In this document: positions 54,783 to 64,000 of the stretch, in pieces
How positions within the stretch are numbered: the first letter of the stretch is position 1
Layout: the number at the start of each line of letters is the position of its first letter
Assembly: GCF_017591425.1 (NCBI RefSeq)
Contig: NW_024467120.1
Span: forward strand, 1,922,001 to 1,986,000
Length of the DNA: 64,000 nt
Reading direction: 5' to 3'
From: Ochotona curzoniae
Lineage: Eukaryota; Chordata; Mammalia; Lagomorpha; Ochotonidae
Made by a program: the position numbers and the translations under genes
The notes under the pieces: generated by a model
What the model saw: only the letters and a program-made list of their open reading frames with translations
Told to the model about the DNA's origin: nothing
Database searches by the model: none

Positions 54783-55944
54783 TGTACTTCTGGTTAGCAG
54801 AGTCTTCTCCTTGGGGCAGGTTTCTAAGCTGTGTTACCCATAGGTCTACAGTTTGGTTTTACTTATTGCAGTTGGTACACAGCTCTTTGTTTGCAGTCAG
54901 TTGTTCCACTTCCTGCACTGAGTTCCAGGTCTGGGTTCTTATGTTAGATTTCCACCATGGTTTCCACAGCCCCAGCTCCTGGCTCACCAGTTTCCACCTC
55001 CTGTGATCCCATGCTGAGGTTGCATTGTTGTCTGTACAATCTTTATCCCACTTCCAGTTGGAGTAGGTCCCAGGATTAGGGAGACACCAGGTGTCCTATA
55101 TAGCTATGTTGTTGTTGATGCTGATCTTACCAGAACCTGTTGACCATTAGATCTGAGGGCCATATGGACCTATTTTGACCAGTACGATGCCATAGTGGGT
55201 ATTATTTTCCCATGGAACCAGTGCAATGCACTGAGCTCAGTGAGTTCTCGCCAACCTTAGCGCATGCACAGCTCACTGTTGTCCCCTACAATCATAAATT
55301 CTTTGCCACACTGTACAAAATAGCACCTAATATGCCACTACTAGAGTTCTTGATCTGCTGGCTGTCAGATCTGAGGGCTACCTGGACCTGTTTTGGGTGG
55401 AACTTATAGGTTGCCACGTTGTTGCAGTTCACTGAGTCAAAAATGAGTTCACTCCCAGCTCTGTGCATGTGCAGTCCTGTCCCATAGCCCTTGTCTTCTT
55501 AAACAAAATGGCACCTGATACGACTCTAGAGGATGGACTAGGCTATGAAATCCAACCTGTTCCCACACTGCCCGTCTGGAACCTGCCACTCTGTCTCTGT
55601 TCCTGGTCAAATCCAACACATCAGCAGGACGGGCAGTTCTTTGTCTGGGTTCACCACCTGAGTTCTCAGTGAAAATCCCTTCCCACCTGGTTGCTGGTGG
55701 AGTTCTGGTGGCCGCTGGAATTCAGATTGCCATTTGCTGAATGCTGCTGGAGTATCAGTCACTGAACATCGTTCACACACCGTTGTGTCTGCTGCGTTCC
55801 TGTGTCTGTCAGTCTCCAGGTGCCCCTCTGCTGTTGTTCTGTCCTCTTCTATTTTCTGGAACGTGCCTTCTCTGCTTCACACTGGCTAATATTTTTCTGT
55901 CTGTTTAAACATGTCCTTACCCTATTCCGCCATCTTGATTCTCC
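54783..55944 (-). promoter_or_regulatory. HAL1 5'UTR with tandem monomers and YY1-type start
   Basis: On the plus strand 'agatctgagggc' followed by '.cctggacctgttttg' occurs at 55149 and 55377 (period 228). Both are followed by 'gcatg.gca', a 'ttgtccccta/ctgtcccata' block and 'aaaat.gcacct.atacg'. At the 5' end the sense strand has AAGATGGCGG (plus-strand 'ccgccatctt', 55927-55936). The layout resembles monomer-type L1 promoters; promoter activity is inferred. Confidence 0.65.
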
Positions 55945-55959
55945 CCTGACCACATTTTA
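55945..55959 (+). repeat. HAL1 target-site duplication, 5' side
   Basis: Matches 52882-52896 with two differences. It abuts the conserved 5' start of the element. Confidence 0.75.
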
Positions 55960-56073
55960 AAGCATCGCATTTTAGATTTCAGTATTTCCATGCAAAAAAA
56001 TAAAGATTAGTGTCAGGTGTGTAGAAAGGAAGGAGGCCATCTTGACTAACTCTTGATTTATAAGTGTTACTGA

Positions 56074-56388
56074 TGAGCCCAGTGCAGCAGCCTAGTGCCT
56101 AAATCCTTGCTTTGCAACTTCCAGAATCCCATTTGGGCGCTGGATCATGTCCTGGCTGCTCTGCTTCCCATCCATCTCCCTGTTTGTGGCCTGGGAAGGC
56201 AGCCTCAAAAACCTGCACCCACATAGGAGGTCCAGAAGTTTCTAGCTCCTGGCTTTGGACAGGCTCAGCTTCAGCTGTTACTACCACTTGGGGTATGAGC
56301 AAGCAGATTTAAGATCTTTCTTTCTCTTCTTGTCTCTGTAAATCTACCTTTCCAATTAAAAAAAAATAGATATTTAAAAATAAAAAAA
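56074..56388 (+). mobile_element. C-type SINE, moderately diverged
   Basis: Complete from 'gagcccagtgcagcagcctagtgcctaaatcc' to 'cctttccaattaaaaaaaaatag'. It is closer to the young subtype than its right neighbour. Confidence 0.9.
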
Positions 56389-56397
56389 GTGCCAGTG

Positions 56398-56740
56398 AAG
56401 GGACTAGCACTGTGGAATAGTGAGCTGGGCCTCTGCCTGTGGTTAGGCACTCTGTGTTGGCTCTGGATCGAGGCCTAGCTGCTCTACTTCTGATTCAGCT
56501 CCCTGCTAATTGCTTGGGGAAAGCAGTAAAGAATAGTTTAAGTCCTTGGACCCCTGCATTTACATGGCAGATCTGCAAGAAGCCCCTGGCTTCTGGTTTC
56601 AGATCCATTCAGCCCTGCCCCTTGAAGCCATTTGGAGAGAGAATTAGCAGACAGAGGATCTCTCTCTCTTTTTGTCTATTCTTCTCTCTCTGTAAATCTG
56701 CTTTTAAAATTAAAAATAAAAACTGAATATCTTATTTTAA
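56398..56740 (+). mobile_element. C-type SINE, older subtype, directly after the previous one
   Basis: It contains 'gggactagcactgtggaatagtgagc', 'ctctacttctgattcagctccctgctaattgcttgggg', 'gccatttggagagagaattagcagac' and a tail 'attaaaaataaaaac'. Confidence 0.88.
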
Positions 56741-56940
56741 AAAATAGTGGCACTGAAACATTGGCAAATTTTATGAAATAAAACTGAACCTACACAGATG
56801 GAGCTGCTTCCTTTAAGTCCATTTTTTAATGCCATGCTGCTATTAACAGTATTATCTCTGGAGGAAAAGATACTTAGTGTCACAATTGCAGAAAAATACG
56901 GACGCCCCAAAGGGAGCAGTGGGGTGTCTTCTTAAAAAGC

Positions 56941-57288
56941 AAAATATTTCTTATTTGTTTGAATGGCAGAGTTATAGAATGGGGAGACACACAAACACAC
57001 ACACACACACACACACAGAAAGAGAGAGAGATCAGTCAATTGATCCATTCCCCCAAATGGCTGCAACAGGGCTGGATCAAGCCAAAATCAAGAGCTTGGA
57101 AATCCATCCAGGCATCCCATAGGGTGGAAGGAGCCAAGCTATGTGAGCCAGCCATCTTCTTCTACTTTCCTAATCCCATGAGCAGGAGGCAGGGTTGGAA
57201 GTGGAGCAGCTAGGACTTGAACCCTTGCACAAGCAAGAGGCCAGTGTCACGGTGGCAGCTGATCCCACTGTGCCACATGCCAGTCCTA
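56941..57288 (-). mobile_element. C-type SINE, older, with internal (CA)n
   Basis: It has 'tttcttatttgtttgaatggcagagt', a (CA)n at about 56988-57016 replacing the AG-rich block, 'gatccattcccccaaatggctgcaac' and 'gtgccacatgccagtcc'. Confidence 0.85.
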
Positions 57289-58668
57289 CCAAAGTGTTTG
57301 TGTTTCTGTGACTACGGCATGACATCACCATTTGAGGGTGGTAAGGAGGTAAGCACAGATCAATAGCGGGCTCTCCCCTCTGGGGTCCAGGTGATTCCTG
57401 TAGCTACTTTTCCCTTCAAGGAAAGTTTTACAGAAAAATTCTGCTCCCTGGAGACCCAAACAGCTTCAAAGGGATCAAATTCAATGTCCTTCCTAATGCT
57501 ACTGGAAGACAGCTTCCTGACTTACCCCCATAACCCCTCTGCATTACTCCAAATCCTCTGAGGGGGGTAGCCTGTCCGATCTCCAGGCGGATGTACCATT
57601 CCAGTGAAGCAACTCTTTGCTAATGATAAGAAACGCAATTAGATTAGTTTTCTGGAGGCAGGAATCAATATGCCATGCATGTGGAGCCGATTAGACTGTG
57701 CTAATTAGCCCTCTCAGACAGTAATCACATACCTCGGATGGGGCTAATCAGCCATTGTGGGAAGCAAAAACACACACAAAAAAATCTATAGTGTCCCAAG
57801 TCTCCCCTTGAATTGCCTGCCTGGTTCACCTTGAAACCTGATCGGAAGCCAGCAAAACCCATAGCAGGTTGACATCAGCTGGGTGGGAGAAAGTTCTGTT
57901 TCCCAGGCTTCTGGTGCTTCTAGAAGATGAGGCTGCTGTGACGTCATCAGGCTCCTTCCTAACCTGGCACAGACTACATTCCTGCAGCCAAAACACACTC
58001 GTGTCCGTGCCAGTGGTGATGTGGACAGGCAGACCAGGGCTCCAGGTCTGAATGATAAGTAAAACTAAATGCTCATTAGCTAATCTATTATTCATGAAAT
58101 TGCCCAATTGGACATCATGCTATGTACTTATATTCGTACAATTATTCCTGTTTGTCTAAACAATGTCGGGTTTGTATTTACTAACACAAATCACTGATTA
58201 ATACATTCACATCTGTTTTATAGGAACTCTTGCAAACCCTACGTTAGAGAAACCAACCTTCCTTAACTAAGTTTCCATAGTGCTAATAAGAAGCCCATGA
58301 TGGAGCCCTTGAATTTGACAAAATCTAGTGGATAAACTTGGTTTGAATAAAATATTTTTGCTGATAAACCTGGGCAAATCAAGACACGATTTAAGATGAA
58401 GGAAATACATTTGAAATACTTGCATGCACCTAAATCCCTATTTTCTGACTTTTCAATGTTTCTAAATGTTACTTGGAAAAAGTTACTTATTGTCCCAATA
58501 ATCTTTTTCAATCCCACCACAATCCCCTTTGAAAATGCATTTCACTAAAAAAAAAAAAAAGCCACAACATACATATAAGCTATTGTTATACATTTTTAAC
58601 CCTTCAGAAATAAAAAATGAGTTTTAAGTGAATTCAAACCCCAAAGGTTCACATGAAAGTTGAGATTC
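57289..58668. other. Repeat-free 1.4-kb stretch
   Basis: No mobile element was recognised, which is unusual in this crowded part. It includes the homeodomain-motif cluster at 57600-57760 and AT-rich text at 58040-58200. Confidence 0.5.
57600..57760. promoter_or_regulatory. Candidate conserved regulatory element, TAAT-rich
   Basis: Six homeodomain-type cores lie within about 135 bp: TAATGA (57621), AATTAGATTAG (57637-57647), GATTAG (57689), the palindrome GCTAATTAGC (57700-57709), TAATCA (57722) and CTAATCA (57744). An ATGCAT lies at about 57675. The sequence is not repeat-like. Enhancer function is inference only. Confidence 0.35.
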
Positions 58669-58964
58669 AGGCCCAGCATGATAGCCTAGTGGCTAAGTCC
58701 TCATCTTGCATACACCAGGATCCGAGTTCGTGTCCCAGCTGTTTCACTTCCCATCCAGCTCTCTGCTTGTGTCCTGGGAAAGTAGTAGAGGATGGCCCAA
58801 ACTTCGGGACCCTGCACTGACATGGGACACCAGGAAGAAGCTCCTGGCTTCAGATCGGCACAGCTCTGGCCTTTGCGACCCCTTTAGGAGTGAGTCAGTT
58901 GATTGAAGATCTCTCTGCAGCTCTGACTTTCCAATACAAATAAATAAATCTTAAAAAGAAGAAG
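58669..58964 (+). mobile_element. Young-subtype C-type SINE
   Basis: From 'caggcccagcatgatagcctagtggctaagtcc' to 'ccaatacaaataaataaatc'. A possible short duplication, aagttgaga, lies on both sides (about 58657 and 58963). Confidence 0.9.
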
Positions 58965-58995
58965 TTGAGACCCACAGCCCCTGGAGATTGATCAG

Positions 58996-59327
58996 GTTTT
59001 TTTTTTTTTTTTTAAGATTTATTTTATTTTTATTGGAAAGGTGGATATACAGAGAGGAGAGACAGAGAGGAAAATCTTTCGTCCGATGATTCACTCCCCA
59101 GGCGGCCCAAACAGCTGGAGCTGAGCCAATCCAAAGCCAGGAGCCTCATCCAGGTCTCCCACGCGGGTGCAGGGTCACAAGGCTTTGGGCCGTCCTTGAC
59201 TGCTTTCCCAGGCCACAGGCAGGGAGCTGAATGGGAAGCGGGGCTGCCAGGATTAGAACCGGCGCCCATATGGGATCCCAGGAGTGCAAGGCGAGGACCT
59301 TAACCACTGCACCATCGCGCTGGGCCC
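58996..59327 (-). mobile_element. Young C-type SINE, minus strand
   Basis: A T-run tail, 'aagatttattttatttttattgg' and 'gcaccatcgcgctgggcc' are visible. It is flanked by gagattgatcag (58984-58995) and gagattgaccag (59328-59339). It lies in inverted orientation to the SINE at 58669. Confidence 0.93.
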
Positions 59328-59419
59328 GAGATTGACCAGTTTTTAAGCACTGAAAAATGGGATTCCTAGAATATTATTCCAGGGCACCCTAATACAAATT
59401 TTTAAAATGTAGCGTTAGA

Positions 59420-59515
59420 ATCGGAATTTACAACTTGCTAGCTGTGTGGTCTGGGCAATAGTTAGTGTCTCTGAGCCTCTGAGATGAGGACGGCAATGTC
59501 TGTAGGTGACATAAG
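59420..59515 (+). mobile_element. MIR SINE fossil
   Basis: 'aacttgctagctgtgtggtctgggcaatagttagtgtctctgagcctctgagatgaggacggcaatg' equals the MIR core. Confidence 0.8.
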
Positions 59516-60116
59516 CTAACTCACGAGATAATGTTGCCAATGAGCACCCTTGGCCTGTCTTCTTAGTACTATGGGCTATAACATTTCAGACAGCAAGAGT
59601 TGCCTATATGTACCTTGGTGCTCTTGGCACCTGGTACTCGGGTGGCATGTAACTGATTCAATAAACCATTACCGAGTCTAAGAGAATCAGCAGGAAAGCC
59701 ACTAAAAAGACCTGTTTGGCCCACATCAATGTTTCCTCACTCTCCTTCCCAAATGTCAACATTGGATGGAACTGCCATGGCAAGACTTTCCAGAAATCAT
59801 GCGAAATCGTCCACAAGAGCCAAAGCAAATTCCTCCTATAATCTCTAGCTTTGCAAAGTGCAGTTATGGAAAAAAAATTCTCCTTCTACTTCTCTAGCTT
59901 CTTCCTCTTGAGATTTAGGGATATTCATACTTGAAAAATGTAAATAAGGAAGAAAACATAAATATGACAAGTATTCAAGATACTTTGTGAACTATAAAAT
60001 TCTCGATAGATTCTTGGCGAAAATACAAAAATAGAATATGAATACAAAATATTGGAGAGAACACAGAGTTTTAATAAGTCTTCTAAACAAGAGACAATTG
60101 ACACTAATAGGATTTT
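59516..60116. other. Unassigned sequence
   Basis: Nothing recognised. AT-rich toward 60100. Confidence 0.4.
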
Positions 60117-60451
60117 CAGGGTCAGCATTGTGAAGTTAAACCACCACCTATAACACAGGCAACCTAAATTGGCTCAGCTTCCAGTCCTGACTGCTCCACT
60201 TCCTATTCAGCTCCCTACTGAGGTCCCTGGGAAAACAGTGGGAAATAGATCAAGCACTTGGGCCTCTGCAATCACATGGAACCCTTGCATGAATTTCCTG
60301 GTTCCTTGCTTCAGCCTGACCCAGCCCCAGCTGCCTACAGTGGCCATTTAGGGAGTAAACCAGAGGATGAGAGATAAGACCCACCGCCTCTGTCTCTCCT
60401 CTCTCTGTAATACTGCTTTTCAAATAAATAAATATATCATTAAAAAAAAAA
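60117..60451 (+). mobile_element. C-type SINE, older
   Basis: It contains 'gggtcagcattgtgaagttaaacc', 'tgactgctccacttcctattcagctccctactg', 'gccatttagggagtaaaccagaggatg' and 'gcttttcaaataaataaatat'. Confidence 0.88.
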
Positions 60452-60749
60452 TGCACACACCAAGTAGGGAGGACCACTTAGATTTCTCGTATTTGGATCA
60501 AGGATACACTGTGGTCTTTCCCTAAAGTGTTACTTGAATAGATAAAGTGTTGTATCTTTACAATGTGCCTTGGCCATTAATGATAGTGTTCAATGCTGAA
60601 CACTAATGGTCAAATGCTGAAAAAACAGAAGCTCATTGAGGAAACTAACCTTAGAACAGAGGCACCGTCTACAACTGAGAGCATACCTTGCTAATTAAAA
60701 ATTATATTTCTATTTTTTAAAATAAGTCATTTCAGGACAATACTATTTT
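60452..60749. other. Unassigned sequence
   Basis: Nothing recognised apart from a small imperfect inverted pair 'gttcaatgctgaacac' at about 60588-60603. Confidence 0.4.
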
Positions 60750-61385
60750 CTAAAGATTTGAAGATCAACTTGAAAGGCCCAAAGACAGTGAGTGAGAGTG
60801 AGAGAAAGAGAAAGAGGAAGAGAGGACTCAATTCAGTGGCTTACTTGGCTAAGCCTTTGCCTGCGAGCCCTGGCATCCCATACGGACACTGGTTCATGTC
60901 CCGGCTGCTCCACTTCACATCCAGCTCTTTGCTAGTACCCTGGGAAAGCGGTGGTGAATGGTGCAGGTCCTTGGGACTCTACACCCACATGGGAGACCCT
61001 CAAGAATCTCTGGCTTCAGATTGGCTCAGTTCCAGCCATTGTGGTCACTTGGAGAGTGAACCAAAGTATGGAAGATCCTTTTCTCTGCCTCTCTTTCCCT
61101 TTGTAGACTTTCCTTTCCAATAGAAATAAATAAATCTTATTTAAAAAGAGAGAATGAGAGAGATTTGCATCTGGGCACAACAGATAGGTCTTGGGCTAGG
61201 TCAAAGTCAGGGTCCAGAAACTCCATCCTGGTTTCCCACATGGTAGCAAGGACATAAGGGTTTAGGCCATCTTCTTCTATCTTCCCTGGTTTATTAACAG
61301 AGAGCTGGATCAGAAGTGGAGTAGCCAGGATTTGAACTGGGTCTATGGGATGCCGACATGGCAAGGAACATCTTAACTGCTAACA
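60750..61385 (-). mobile_element. Older minus-strand C-type SINE split by a plus-strand SINE
   Basis: The tail side (about 60750-60829) is 'aaagatttgaagatcaacttgaaaggcccaaagacag' plus purine-rich text. The body resumes at about 61147 with 'ctggtttcccacatggtagcaagg', 'gagagctggatcagaagtggagtagccaggatttgaac' and its head near 61380. Confidence 0.75.
60830..61146 (+). mobile_element. C-type SINE nested in an inverted older SINE
   Basis: From 'ggcttacttggctaagcc' through 'catcccatacggacactggttcatgtcccggctgctcc' to 'ccaatagaaataaataaatc'. Purine-rich text on both sides hides the exact duplication. Confidence 0.88.
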
Positions 61386-61892
61386 TGTATATTATCCAAA
61401 TCTCATAATAGTTGCTACTAATTAAAATTTAGACAACTTTACAGGAGCTAGAGATGTGTGACTGTATCATATAGTATGTATCATTTGGCATTTCATTACA
61501 CCCAACCAAAACCCATGGCGACCCTTTCCTTTGAATACAAATTGACCAGTAAGGAGGTCCACCAAACAGGTCTCTCCTTGTAAGCTCTATATGATTGTTG
61601 GTTATTTTTTTTCTGCATTCATAAATATTTATTTGTAACCTCAAAATGTCACAACCGAGTAGTTTCACCATCGCTTTATGTGAGCTTGGGGATTAAATCC
61701 TTGCCATTTAGAACCATATTCCCAATTCTGAAAATATTGGGAGCCCTCAGATGAACCAAGGTCTGCTCCAGGGACTTCCGAGCGGTAGGAAAATCAATGG
61801 AGATGTATGAGATAGTGTCTGAAGCAGACCTGAGCCAGCTCCAGTGGTTCTTTATAATCTTTATTCAAATGGATATGGGCTCTACAAGCCCC
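61386..61892. other. Unassigned sequence
   Basis: Nothing recognised. Confidence 0.4.
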
Positions 61893-61934
61893 TTTATGTT
61901 TGTGTGTGTGTGTTTGTGTGTGTGTATGTGTGTT
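61893..61934 (+). repeat. Imperfect (GT)n microsatellite
   Basis: GT units interrupted by TTT and TAT variants. Confidence 0.9.
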
Positions 61935-61962
61935 GGGAGGTGGGGGTGGTGAACTGTAAATG

Positions 61963-62205
61963 CTGGGGACAGTGCAGTGGTAGAGTAGGTTAGGCTTTTG
62001 CCTACAATGCTGGTATCCTATCTGGGTATTAGTTTGAGTGATGGCTTCTTCACTCCCAATGCTGCTTATGATCTAGGAAAGCAGCAGAGGATGGCTCAAA
62101 GCCTCAGGCACCTGTGCCCAACTGGGAAACCCAGTAGAAGCTCCAGGCTCCTGGTTTCAGATCAAATAAATGCAAAAAGAGAAAAAGAAAAAGAAAAAAG
62201 AAAAC
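61963..62205 (+). mobile_element. C-type SINE lacking part of its 3' body
   Basis: The head and middle are clear ('gggacagtgcagtggtagagtaggtt', 'gaaagcagcagaggatggctcaaag', 'agctccaggctcctggtttcagatc'). The body then jumps directly to 'aaataaatgcaaaaag', so roughly 90 bases are deleted. Confidence 0.8.
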
Positions 62206-62274
62206 ATACAGATGCTGACACACAACAAGAAGGAAGAACTGCATGTATCTTAAAAAAAAATCTGAGCCTCAGGA

Positions 62275-62602
62275 CAGATTTTGTGGTACCTCAGCAGTTA
62301 AGCAACTGCTAGGTTCCCATGTTTCATGTCCAGGTATCTGGCCGATACCTACCTCTGCTTCTAGTTCAGCTTCCTGCTAATACTCTCAGGAAGCAGCAGA
62401 GAATACCCTGAATACTTGGCTTCCTGCCACACAGTTGGGAGACCTGAATCACATGCTGGGTTCCATCCAGCTTAGCCCACCCTTGCTGTTACAGGCAACT
62501 GGAGAACGAGCCAGATGATAAAATATCTCTCTTTGTATCTTTCCCTCTTCCTATCACCCTGTTTTTCAACTAAATAAAGAAAACCTAAAAAAAAAAATAA
62601 TA
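62275..62602 (+). mobile_element. C-type SINE, older
   Basis: It contains 'gacagattttgtggtacctcagcagttaagc', 'ctctgcttctagttcagcttcctgctaat', 'caactggagaacgagccagatgat' and a tail 'caactaaataaagaaaacc'. Confidence 0.85.
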
Positions 62603-63587
62603 ATCTGAGGCTTTGAATTCCTTTTTCCCTTCCTTTTATCTGACACGCCTTCTCCAAGGCTATTCCTGCCGATTGCTCATTAGATTCCATCATCTAGGTC
62701 AGTTCTCAAATGGAACCCAGATTTCCCATGACAAAAGGTGGCTGAGAGGCAAACCTGACACAGCTGTGCTAAGCCTCGAGTACTGAGTCAAGTTGACATA
62801 ACTTTAAATAATAAATAATCTTCCCAACCCCTGGTTATTATCACTCACCACAGAAACACCTGTCATGTTACCTGCTCAAGGTCATTTTCCCTTCTCCCTT
62901 TGGCATCTATCTTGTTGACATCCTTGTGGTGCTTGGGCACCTGGGTCGATCATTGGATGGCTGCCAAGGTCTTCTCCTGAGAAGGACGCAGAAGTGTCAC
63001 TCTCCGGCTTTCTGAAAATGGCCATTCTCTACGAACTTGCCCAGCCCTTGCCATTTGAGGATCCACCAAGAGGCCAAAAATGAGACTTGATGATGTCATC
63101 TTAATTCCTGGAACCAGCCATCCCTGAGGCCAGTTTAATCTCTGGATGAAAAGGGCCAAGGATTTCAGGCCCTTTTGTAATGTAGAGTCCTTTCTAAGGT
63201 ATGCACATCTTTGCGACCATGGATTCCTGTCTTGGCCTGGGTTAAGACTTCTCTTTCTTCACACCTAAATCCCTACAGACTAGTCTTGTCTATGACTGAT
63301 TCCAAATTCACCTAATTTTGAGCTTTCCTGTGGACTCTACCTCCTTATCAAGTTCTCATGGAACTTTACAGCACCGAGTCCTTGTTTTACTTCCCCAGTC
63401 TAATGGTCTCAGATCGTATCATCTGAATTTCCCTTCCAGTCTTTGCTCTTTGTTCTTGTTTTCTGTCCTCTTGGCCACCTTCTCTTAGAAGGGCTGCTAG
63501 AGCAGTAGTTAGTGATAAGGTCCATAGGAACCAATCATTGGGTCTGAAAGATCTCTTTAAATTGCATGCAAAATTACATGAATTGTA
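62603..63587. other. Unassigned sequence
   Basis: Nothing recognised. No frame above 80 aa. Confidence 0.4.
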
Positions 63588-64000
63588 TATATTAGTTATC
63601 GGTTGTGCAACAAACTCTTCCATGCTTTAGCAGCTTAAAACATCACTCAGGATTTCACAATTTTTGTAGGTCAGAGTTCCTCTCACAGTGCAACAATGCA
63701 GGTGGACCATTCAGGATTCCTGTCACACCTACAGGTTCTGGTACAGGAAGGAAAACATGCTTTACACTCCCCTACCTGGTTGCTGGCACGGTTCGGTTTC
63801 TCCCAGGATGTTAAGTGGATGCCCCAGTTCCAGGCCACCTGGGCCTCTCAAGACAGTGAGGGACACAGAGGAGAAGCAAGGCAGATGCCACAGTCTTGAT
63901 ATAACCTGAACTCAGTGAGGATATCCCATCATTGTACTGTTTTGAATCAGCCGGCCAGCGCAGGCTCAGGAGCTAGGGACTGCGAAGAGGTCTGAGTAAC
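63588..64000 (+). mobile_element. MLT2-like (ERVL) LTR, continues beyond the window
   Basis: It opens 'tatattagttatcggttgtgcaacaaactc', then 'ttagcagcttaaaacatcactcaggatttcacaatttttgtaggtcag'. This matches the MLT2 start, which reads 'tagttatctattgctgcataacaaa...agtggcttaaaacaac...tcacag'. The right end is not in the window. Confidence 0.7.

Larger units (their letters stand above)
52897..55944 (-). mobile_element. HAL1 (half-L1) element, about 3.05 kb
   Basis: Read from 55944 down: a 5' end GGAGAATCAAGATGGCGGAATAGG, a long 5'UTR (55944-54783), L1-type ORF1 remnants (54782 to about 53800), a 3'UTR (to about 52970), and a (TAAA)n tail (52897-52920). There is no ORF2. Target duplications of 15 bp (two differences) flank it, so this is a complete HAL1 and not a broken L1. 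HAL1 elements are known L1 derivatives that depend on L1 for movement. The ORF1 breaks and imperfect duplication suggest it is older than the L1 at 12-18.7 kb. Confidence 0.85.

Noticed and set aside
60588..60603. Short inverted pair near 60.6 kb as a terminator or hairpin
   Set aside because: Too short and isolated; expected by chance.

Overview
The window looks like non-coding nuclear DNA of a lagomorph, most likely a pika (Ochotona). Its youngest short repeats are tRNA-derived C-type SINEs (CSINE) that read, inward from the head, GGCCCGGCGCGGTGGCGCAA and end in AATAAAAATAAATAAATC. As I remember the families, this head sequence fits pika better than rabbit, while the older copies resemble rabbit C repeats. 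The species is an inference from repeat type only. I found no host protein-coding exon, rRNA, tRNA gene or CRISPR array. Nearly everything I can name is a mobile element or a simple repeat.

Layout. 1-12 kb: C-SINEs of several ages, an ancient MIR split by another old repeat (1650-2262), a (CA)-rich minisatellite (8.8-9.2 kb), a MaLR-type LTR and a young SINE nested in an older one (9.8-10.4 kb). 12.0-18.7 kb: a full-length LINE-1 on the minus strand with a perfect 15-bp target-site duplication. It has a GC-rich 5'UTR, an intact 320-aa ORF1 and a 1270-codon-length ORF2 broken only by two one-base changes in A-runs. 19-31 kb: mostly unassigned sequence with SINEs, a MER5-like fragment, an ERV-type LTR candidate and L2/MIR fossils. 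31-34 kb: a 103-bp, 98% identical inverted duplication with 2.1-kb spacing, and an unrecognised retroposon-like unit. 34-40 kb: two more LTR candidates, young SINEs and a MaLR LTR. 40-52 kb: mostly unassigned, with MIRs, long GAAA and CTTT microsatellites, a decayed GT-rich tandem array (47.7-48.2 kb), an MLT1-like LTR and a long L2. 52.9-55.9 kb: a HAL1 ('half-L1') element on the minus strand that carries ORF1 remnants and a long 5'UTR but no ORF2. 56-64 kb: dense SINEs, a homeobox-motif-rich segment at 57.6-57.76 kb, and an MLT2-like LTR that runs off the right end.

How the parts relate. The LINE-1 encodes the kind of machinery (ORF1 RNA-binding protein, ORF2 endonuclease plus reverse transcriptase) that mobilises itself, HAL1 and the A-tailed SINEs, so most of the young insertions here are products of one retrotransposition system. 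The 5' ends of the L1 and the HAL1 both start with a YY1-type AAGATGGC motif, and both 5'UTRs show internal repetition reminiscent of promoter monomers. The observations most worth checking are the nearly intact L1, the HAL1 with its 5' and 3' UTR repeats, the 103-bp inverted copy and the homeodomain-motif cluster.
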